A stretch of 64,000 nt of DNA from Undaria pinnatifida (Eukaryota > Sar > Phaeophyceae > Laminariales > Alariaceae): positions 10,358,311-10,422,310 of the forward strand of contig JABAKD010000010.1 in NCBI GenBank assembly GCA_012845835.1, read 5' to 3'. Made by a program: the position numbers and the translations under genes. Below the pieces are notes generated by a model. The model did not search any database. It was given only the letters and a program-made list of their open reading frames with translations, and was not told where the DNA came from. The first letter of the stretch is position 1, and every line of letters begins with the position of its first letter. Positions 57,060 through 64,000 of this stretch are shown here, in pieces.

Positions 57060-58650
57060 ATAGTATATGAGAGGCGGGGGGGGGGGGTGGGCACTTGTTT
57101 TTAATAGCTGTAAGTGCTCGATTTGGGGAGGGGGCGTGGGGAGGTGGGGGGCTGAGCGTTTGGTATTTTAGACCGAGATGGCAGGGCTCAAAGATTGTAG
57201 TTGTAGTTGGGATTTTGGGGTGTCTGGAAAAGTGGTCTGACAATGATTGAACGCTTCGAGCGGTAAAGGTGTGGGTGTGGGACCGTAAATAGCGGATGAT
57301 GATGATTAGTCACTCTCACCGAGTTACACCTGGATTGCATGCTTTTTTTAAAGGCTCCACCGCTGCGTACGTGCGGATTTCGGAGGTACACTCTGAAATA
57401 ATCGACTCTGTCTGCGCAGAAACGGGGCTTTCTGATACCGGGAGGCATCTCCGGGGGTGAAAACCTCGTGACGGCAACCCCGCGCGGACGTAGATGTTAC
57501 AGAAAGAACATGGCCCCAATACGTAATATACGACACCATACCAATGCAGACATAATCGGGCCTGGGAGCACAGTGACCAGATTCCGCCTGTGCCTTTGGA
57601 GCCCGATCAGCTTGAATTGCCGCTGCTGTTCTGTCGCTCTTGCGAAACAAGAGTGTTTAGCACATAGCTGGTGTGATAGGGCGGGCCGGGATAGATTTTA
57701 TACCAAATTTGGGGATAGATTTGTAGATAGGCGTTAATGGTGGTGGGACCCAGAGGGCGGCATACCCTGGTTTACATTATCGTGTAGACAGACACCTGCC
57801 GAGTCTGAAATATGTATCTGGGAGAAACATGCCTCTTGTCTCTGCGTACGTCCCCACACCGCTATATCAATATCTCGTATACCGAGCACACTCAACAAAG
57901 ATATCGACCAAAACCGTAACGTGATTCCGGTGGTTATTGGGTACACTTGTTCGTTTGCAGTAGCAACCTTCCTTACCGTGTACCGTGGGAGGAATCGCCG
58001 AACGCGCAGGTCTGGCGCGTTTCCCTGCACGATCCCAATCCCTTGCGACAACACACATATGATACAAGCCGATGACCTCCGTCTTGTGGGCACAGTAATA
58101 CTGTTTGCCACAGCTGTATGAACCCGCAGCCCTCGACGAAAGCCACATATAGACTATAGTGCTACCAAAAATCGCGTATACAAGTCGCGCGGCGAGACTA
58201 AAAAAATAAAGAGCCTATTCATGTAAGAGTACAACAGCGGTAAACTATTGCGACATCCACCAGCAATAACGTACACCCAGTACCAACTACCAGCGTATAT
58301 ACCTAGAGCGGGAGATAAGAGTAGAGGGTGCCGCCATTGTGCGTTCTACCCAGACTAAATATGGGGACACTTCACGGTTCACGGCGCTGAGCCATAGGAG
58401 CAATACCTCATTATTTCCTTTGGCTACCAGCGCATAAAAGAGCGGCGCTTGCGCCAAAGCCCAGGGCAACCCGTTTTCCACGCAACACGTACCATACTAC
58501 CAGGCACCAGGCACCTGAATGTGTATTTACATCGTCAGTACGAACATTATAAGGCGCCAAGCCGGCCCCGGGTCACAACCCTCCTCTCCGCAAAAACAGT
58601 CCAAACAACCAACGAACCCAAACAACTGAAAGCCCCAATACAAAATGTTT
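57060..58650. repeat. Segmental duplication, right arm
   Basis: Counterpart of 43980-45130 (57060-58140) and 47275-47800 (58225-58650), same order and orientation. Here it is continuous, whereas the left arm is interrupted by a ~2.1-kb insert that includes the 45.9-46.7-kb array. It leads directly into the 3' end of S10 copy C. Confidence 0.75.
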
Positions 58651-58843
58651 TTCCAGAAAAAACGAATCCAAATTTCTTCTTCGATTTAAACCCCCGCCAC
58701 GCGCGCTCGCACCCACCCCCCGCCCGGTACTTGCTAGCAATGTTCATGCGCACGGGCAAGCCCCTCCGGACCCGCTTGGATTCCTTACTATCATACAGCA
58801 GCGCACACACACTTTAGGAAAGTCGCGGCCACCACGAGCAAAG

Positions 58844-61800
58844 CTAAGAGCTAACCGCGTCGCCCTGACCCGAAAGCTGGAAGGCGCGCGATTCATCGTG
58901 CACGAAGGTATTCAGCATGGCCAGCGCGGCTTCCGGCTTATCCATGGGCACCTATCATACCAATCGAAAGCGAGAATCCACCGATGTGAAGGGGGGGGAG
59001 GGGGGGGTGGAGATTAAGAGAGAGATTGGCGCAACGATGCTAATCAACATCAGCAGAGGTGTCAAGGCTAAGCGAGTTATCCCCCCTCCTCCACGCTACC
59101 GTACCGCATCTGTCTCCCGAATGGAGCTCCTTTGCGGCAAAGTTTAGTGTGCAACAGCACTTCAGTGCGCGACAGGACAGCAGAATTTCGGAGCTGACCA
59201 TTTTCATCCCCTGTTTATAGCCCGAAACACAAGAAGCTCGTGTTATAAAAACTTGAAAAACAGCAGCGTAGGACACATCCTGCCCCGCATAAAAACTTGA
59301 GCTTGGCCCAAAGTTCGAGCTTCTTAAGTTGTGTCGCGTACAGTACATGCAGTGAACGAGAGGAGTAGCATTAGCTGCGAGCGAGATGGGACGGGCCACA
59401 GTTCCGTTGGGACATCGGCGACCTCGTGATCAAAACAATCACGTCGTCTCTTGTCGTAGGACCAAGCATTGCATTCCAAGAATTTCATCCAACACACCGC
59501 CAACCACGCCATAGACCTGTAAAAAGTATGGCATCTATCACATTATCAAGCCCGCGCCTACCGCAGCGGGTTCATCCTTACCATGTGTCCCGATTCATAC
59601 ACGCGGATGAATGTAAACCCCCCGTACGATCGCCACAGCCCCGCAACGGGGCCGTCGGTCGGGGTCCAGTCCTGCAGCGGCGCGGCTCGGAAGCCGTCTC
59701 GGCCCGCCCAGTCGAGGTCCAACGTCCACGCCTCGTTTCCCATGTAGTTGCAGACGAAGTCGCAGTCGCCCGCTGCACAAGACGAAAAATCGGAGGATCG
59801 ATGTGCATGGTTAACCTTTTGCTACGGCAAACGCTTTCCCACGTTAAATCCGAGTGCCTGTTCCAAAAAAAGTGGGTGAGGTTCTAAAGGAATTGAGCAG
59901 AGGAGTTGGGGTCCGGGTCGGAGTCGGGGTCCGGGTCGTAGTCGGGGTCCGGGTCGGAGTCGGGGTCGAGGGCCCTTTGCCAGGTGTGGCATATCTAAAC
60001 ATACCAGATGCAGTAGTATCGAAAACAGTGCGATTCTTTATGCATTTTGTGGAGTTTCTCAGGTGTAATTGTTCTTATATGTCACGAGAGGGCATCGGCC
60101 CAAACCAACCCGAATCCCAACTTTAACCCCAACCCCAACCCTAACTTAGCAAGGCTACGCACAACCCGAGCGCGGCTTTGTCAAGCATTCGATAGTCCCC
60201 GAAAAAATGTGCGGACCACTTAAAAATTCGTACCAGGTACCAGTTACTAACATTAAGCCACTAAGCCTCCTTTCCTGCTCCTCCCCAGTTCACTCCACCC
60301 CACGTCACCCCACCCTATCCCACCCCATCACCCTATCCCACCCCACCCCACCCCACCTCACCCCACCCCACCCCACCCCACCCCACCCCACCCCACCCCA
60401 CCCCACCCCACCCCAGCCCGACCTTCTTACCGTAGATGAGCACAGACAGGCCGTCCTCGAGCATCGGGGCGACCAGGCCATCGAACCCCCTCATCCAGTC
60501 CCCGGCGAAGTCTGAGTCAACCTGCATGTTGCACAACTCCCACGGTCCGCTGTCATCTCGCACGTTTAGGGCCTGGCGGGTGCTGTCCAGGCGGAGGAAC
60601 TGCAGAGCCACACCAGCAGTTGCACACACGTGGAGGGGGGGGGGGGTATATACGTACACATGGTAGACACATTGCTAGGGCTGTGTGTTGGGTGGACTTG
60701 GCGGCTAACTAAAAGTTCAGAGGCGAACTAACGCAACCAACTGACTTTACTAATTCTCGATATAAAATACATCGCGAGCCAACTATTACCTATCCGGCGA
60801 CTCACTATTGGTATAGTCAGCCAACTCACAGCCATACTGCGACTAGGGGAGGGTATACTCATTTCATGCATAGCCGCTAAGCGTATGACCATAGTGGTAC
60901 TATAACCCTCGCATCCCTACAATGTCGGTTTGTTACCGACCAGGCGGGGGGGGGGGTTATATGGGAGGTAAAACCCGACCGTCAACCAGCGGAATTGCAT
61001 AACTAAGCCACAATAGTAGCGACCTACGTAGAATGTCCCCATGGCCACTGTTTGCGCGTATAGCGGAATCGCGAGCTAGCGTTCCCGCCATTTGGTAGCC
61101 TGTTCGTCGCTTGTTTACTCGTTGTACGGTGGCACATGCGCAGCAGTATGTAGCAATGCTTGGTGTGTAGTAATAAAACGTATGTCCTTGACCTTAACCG
61201 ACGCCTTCACCCAAAACTTGTCGGAATATGTCATTTTCGTTTCGCAATCTGACACAATCTGACACAATCTGACACGTTTATGTACCGGAATATGTCGCAC
61301 GTAGTAGTATGTACCGGAATATGTCGCACGTAGTAGTATGTACCGGGTATGTAATAAGATGTGTACTGGTGGAAGCATGTTGCAATGAACAAATGTACGA
61401 TATCCATCGTTCTGTGCTCTCAGCTCTCCTCAGCTCTTTCAACCCTTCTTCTTCGTCTTCGTTACTGACCTTCTCGATGTGGCTGAAGTCGTAGCACAAG
61501 GATGAGTCGCCGCACGGAAGCCTGACAGCAGATGCAGATGCAGACGTACGTGACGGCCGCGAAAGAGCGAGAGCGTCAGCACCGGAATGAAAGAAACAAA
61601 GTCATAACGAAAAACAAAAACAAAGCTAAAAAACAAAACGTGGGAATGCGGTGTGAGGTGGTATCAACGGGGAGAGCACAAAAAAAACAGACCGCGTCGT
61701 GAGACGAGCGGAAGAAGGCGCGGGGGGAGCAAAGCCGTACGGCCGTGTCACCCGCTCGTTCGGCTGGTCATGCAGTCGCCTCACAACAACACCAACAACA

Positions 61801-64000
61801 ACAACAACAAAAACAACAACAACAGCAGCAACACCAACACCAACACCAACACCAACACCAACACCAACAACATCAAACATGTTGTTACGCATCCATCGCG
61901 GGTAGAGGCGCATACGACGCCAACAACAAGCGCGACGAACAACAGGAAAGACACAGAAATGAAACAGAAGCCCAGGCCGTCACCGTCGAACCCTATGAAC
62001 ACAATCCCCAACCCTCCACTCGTTTGGCCAAAACGCCGCGGACGAAAGCCAAAACGTTTCCCACAATATCACCAATCAGCAATTCATACCCACATCAGCC
62101 AGTCGACAACTCGTCTGTCAAATCAACCAAGCAATACCCCCAGCAAAAAACGTACAACACCAGAGAGTGTCCGTGCCACGGACGGACAAATGTAAGTACA
62201 ATATCCATGACATTCGTTTGCATCGAACAAAGAGGCGGATGCGACATGCAACAGCCCGGGGCGCCAAGCGATGCAAGCTATATCATTAGCAGGGTAAAAA
62301 TGAAGCTCAACATCAACAAAAGAGGTGGAATCAGCTGCTAGCAGCCGGCGAACGCGAGGGTTTGCCGCCGCTCACACGCAGCATAACGTGTTATGCAAAA
62401 AAACTCTATGAGGCCAACAGCTCCCTCTTTTGTTCACCTGACGTCGTAAGGGTTCAAGCCACCGTCGAGGTACGGCTGCCTAAGGTGCTCGTTGCAGAAC
62501 GTCTTAGCTGTCTTGCACATCTGCCACATAACACAAGACATCCGTTACGCGACACCGAAGTTAAAGCCACGACGCCGACTTTAACAATCGGACAAGCGTT
62601 GGTGGGGGGTGTACTCATTCTCATGTATGACCGTAGTCCATGCGACTATACACCCTTGCAACCCCCCCATGCCGGGACGGAGCACGTAGGGCGTTCACCA
62701 ACCAGGCAGACATTGGAGAACATTGCTCGCGTCAAGCGCGAATCGCCGTAAGGTGTTCGGCGAGTCGTGTAAAAGGTGAGCTGCAACCTACTAAGAACCG
62801 CCCGTGAGGCGGACTTCGGCACCTTGTGCATAATTTCTCGTGCATGGATGACGGCGTTGAATGACCTGATTCATTTTCCGGTCGTGGCCACGTCCAGAGG
62901 CAGCAATGGGTGCATACTACGTAATTGCCCCAACGGTGACTAACGATACACACAGTGGGGGGGCAACGAACGAACAAGCGTCCTGTTGGCATATCAGGTT
63001 TACGACGACACCGCAAACGTTAACATGCAGCGACGTCCGCGGGTCAGATACTGCGCAATTCTCAGCTTACCTTGTACCTGGTGTCTGTTATGTGTTTTCA
63101 AGCATGTTTTACATGCATTATGAAAAATATACAACATCAGCCGTCGACGCATAGTCAACTAACTGAAGGGTTATTTTGGGATCGCCAGCAACAAAAACGT
63201 CATCACATTTTGGTAGTGGGAAAGGTTACTTGATAGTGGGTCTAGGGTTAGAATGCCGCATATTCGGGTTATGCCACGCAGATTTTTTTGTAACGGTTTT
63301 GAATTATGAACATCATTGGACATTAAGTTGGCGTAAAAGCGTTTGAGCTGTAGACCGCATGCGATTGGCCACAGTTCTTGGCCTAATCCTTTCCGACAAC
63401 GCGATGGTGCATCAACCCTCGTCCTGCTCGTGTCAAACCTCAGCCTGAAGCATTTATAGCGCTATCGATCGAATATCAGCAGCAGCACCAGTAGTAGACT
63501 CTAAAAATGTCGTGGCGAAAAAGAGCAAATCGCTACGTGCATCTTTAGTGTGCGGGACGTAAAAAAACGCAATGCAAACCTCGCCAGCAACAGCACAAAA
63601 TTACCCTAGGCATGTCTAGCACCAGGTACACATTATTTGCTACCGTATTTTGCGCTCGATGCTCTCTTGCGAGGGCACACCCACCCGCTCACTCGTCCAC
63701 CTACCTGCCCCCTCACCTACCCAAGCACTCACCCATCCAATCCACCCAACCCACCCACTCCCGCCCATTCACCAATCCACTCACCCACACCAATCTACTC
63801 ACTCACCCATCCAATCCACCCAACCCACACACTCCCGTCCATTCACCAACCCACTCACCCATTTTAATCCACTCTCACACACACCCATCTATCCACCCAC
63901 CCAACGAACCTCACGGTCCGAACTTGAGGAAAACTCAAGAACCCCGACCGTTCCCCCTCATTGAGCGTTGGATGCGGCACCCACCTCCGGTACATCCTGA
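58844..64000 (-). CDS. Serine carboxypeptidase, family S10 (copy C), 5' part beyond window
   Basis: Exons recognised: 63985 to past 64000 (ends DVPE), 62438-62520, 61470-61521, 60431-60599, 59582-59772 and 58844-58951 (stop TAG 58844-58846). The five complete exons have exactly the lengths of their copy A partners (83, 52, 169, 191, 108 bp) with the same phases and GT-AG borders. They encode FCNEHLRQPYLDGGLNPYDV, then [44 protein letters not shown] (catalytic Asp) and GHM|VPMDKPEAALAMLNTF (catalytic His). In the 56-codon exon only four residues differ from copy A. No stop or frameshift is visible in the part shown. Introns are longer than in A (630-1464 bp). The Ser-bearing exon lies outside the window, so activity cannot be judged. 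Role as for copy A. Confidence 0.92.
59900..60150. repeat. Intronic G-rich inverted element of copy C
   Basis: Left part: an 18-bp-like repeat of gggtccgggtcggagtcg (59910-59970). Right part: taaccccaaccccaacccta (about 60122-60142). It is the counterpart of 30303-30510 in copy A and has a longer, more regular left array. Confidence 0.65.
60292..60415. repeat. (CACCC)n microsatellite in S10 copy C intron
   Basis: Tandem ccccacccca blocks end ~15 bp before the donor of exon 60431-60599. Copy A has a shorter C-rich tract at the same place (about 30602-30642), so the site is predisposed to expansion. Confidence 0.95.
61786..61870. repeat. (AAC)/(ACCAAC)n microsatellite in S10 copy C intron
   Basis: aac repeats to about 61825, then accaac repeats to about 61870. 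Orthologous position to 31313-31374 in copy A. Confidence 0.95.
62610..62832. repeat. ~220-bp dispersed repeat family, copy 4
   Basis: Same sense as the 29.3-kb copy: 'gtgtactcattctcatg', 'gggacggagcacgtagg', 'gttcaccaaccaggcag', 'ggtgagctgcaacctact', 'gcggacttcggcaccttgtg'. It lies in the 62521-63984 intron, a different intron from copy A's insertion, so the two insertions are independent. Confidence 0.8.
63680..63910. repeat. (CACCCA/CACTCACCC)n tract in S10 copy C intron
   Basis: Tandem cacccacc and ccaatccacccaaccc units, with two ~45-bp copies of 'actcacccatccaatccaccc'. Copy A has a smaller version (about 32335-32400) at the same intron position. Confidence 0.9.

Overview
This is a eukaryotic nuclear window. 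It is gene-poor, repeat-rich and built from many layers of mobile-element debris and tandem arrays. The one family of recognisable host genes is interrupted by many GT-AG introns of about 250-1460 bases. That architecture, a mid-range base composition, and remnants of Copia, PIF/Harbinger, Helitron-like, hAT-like and endonuclease-bearing non-LTR elements suggest a stramenopile alga, most plausibly a brown alga. The assignment is inference from style, not a marker match.

Layout. 0-5.8 kb: low-complexity DNA with a ~183-bp tandem array (1.88-3.03 kb) and a (GACAA)n tract (3.82-4.07 kb). 5.85-8.36 kb: a complex tandem array with ~186, ~98 and ~342-bp units. Its end abuts an OTU-protease-like exon (8.4-8.8 kb) and a PIF1-like helicase C-terminus (9.1-9.9 kb), read together as a Helitron-type remnant. 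10-23 kb: mostly anonymous sequence holding a perfect 30-bp palindrome (11.6 kb), two copies of an apparently new MITE family (12.4 and 18.3 kb), a KDZ-like transposase exon (18.9 kb, minus) and a broken PIF/Harbinger transposase (20.4-21.4 kb). 14.7-15.6 and 24.0-25.6 kb: two clusters of a HindIII-site-rich, nearly self-complementary minisatellite. 26-27.6 kb: a hAT-like scrap, a restriction-like endonuclease domain from a non-LTR element, and a ~120-bp tandem duplication.

29.1-36.6 kb (minus) holds the best-supported gene: a serine carboxypeptidase of family S10. It has eleven mutually phased exons plus a candidate first exon encoding a membrane anchor, and all three catalytic residues are present. 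The 3' half of a close paralogue lies at 58.8-64 kb (minus) and runs off the window. An orphan terminal exon of a third copy lies at 48.8 kb. The DNA downstream of the second and third copies (44-48.9 and 57-58.95 kb) is also duplicated, so the right half of the window is a decayed segmental duplication. The corresponding introns of the two large copies carry the same repeat insertions.

49.7-54.2 kb: a degenerate Copia retrotransposon (gag, protease, integrase, RT, RNase H) broken by several frameshifts, with a third copy of the MITE family between integrase and RT. 54.6-56.3 kb: a ~210-bp satellite array whose units flip orientation near 55.2 kb. Other arrays sit at 28.4, 36.8, 37.9, 40.5 and 45.9 kb.

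No rRNA, tRNA, CRISPR or prokaryotic operon signal was recognised by eye. Duplication, transposon nesting and minisatellite expansion explain most of what is visible. The carboxypeptidases are the only sequences likely to be expressed host genes.
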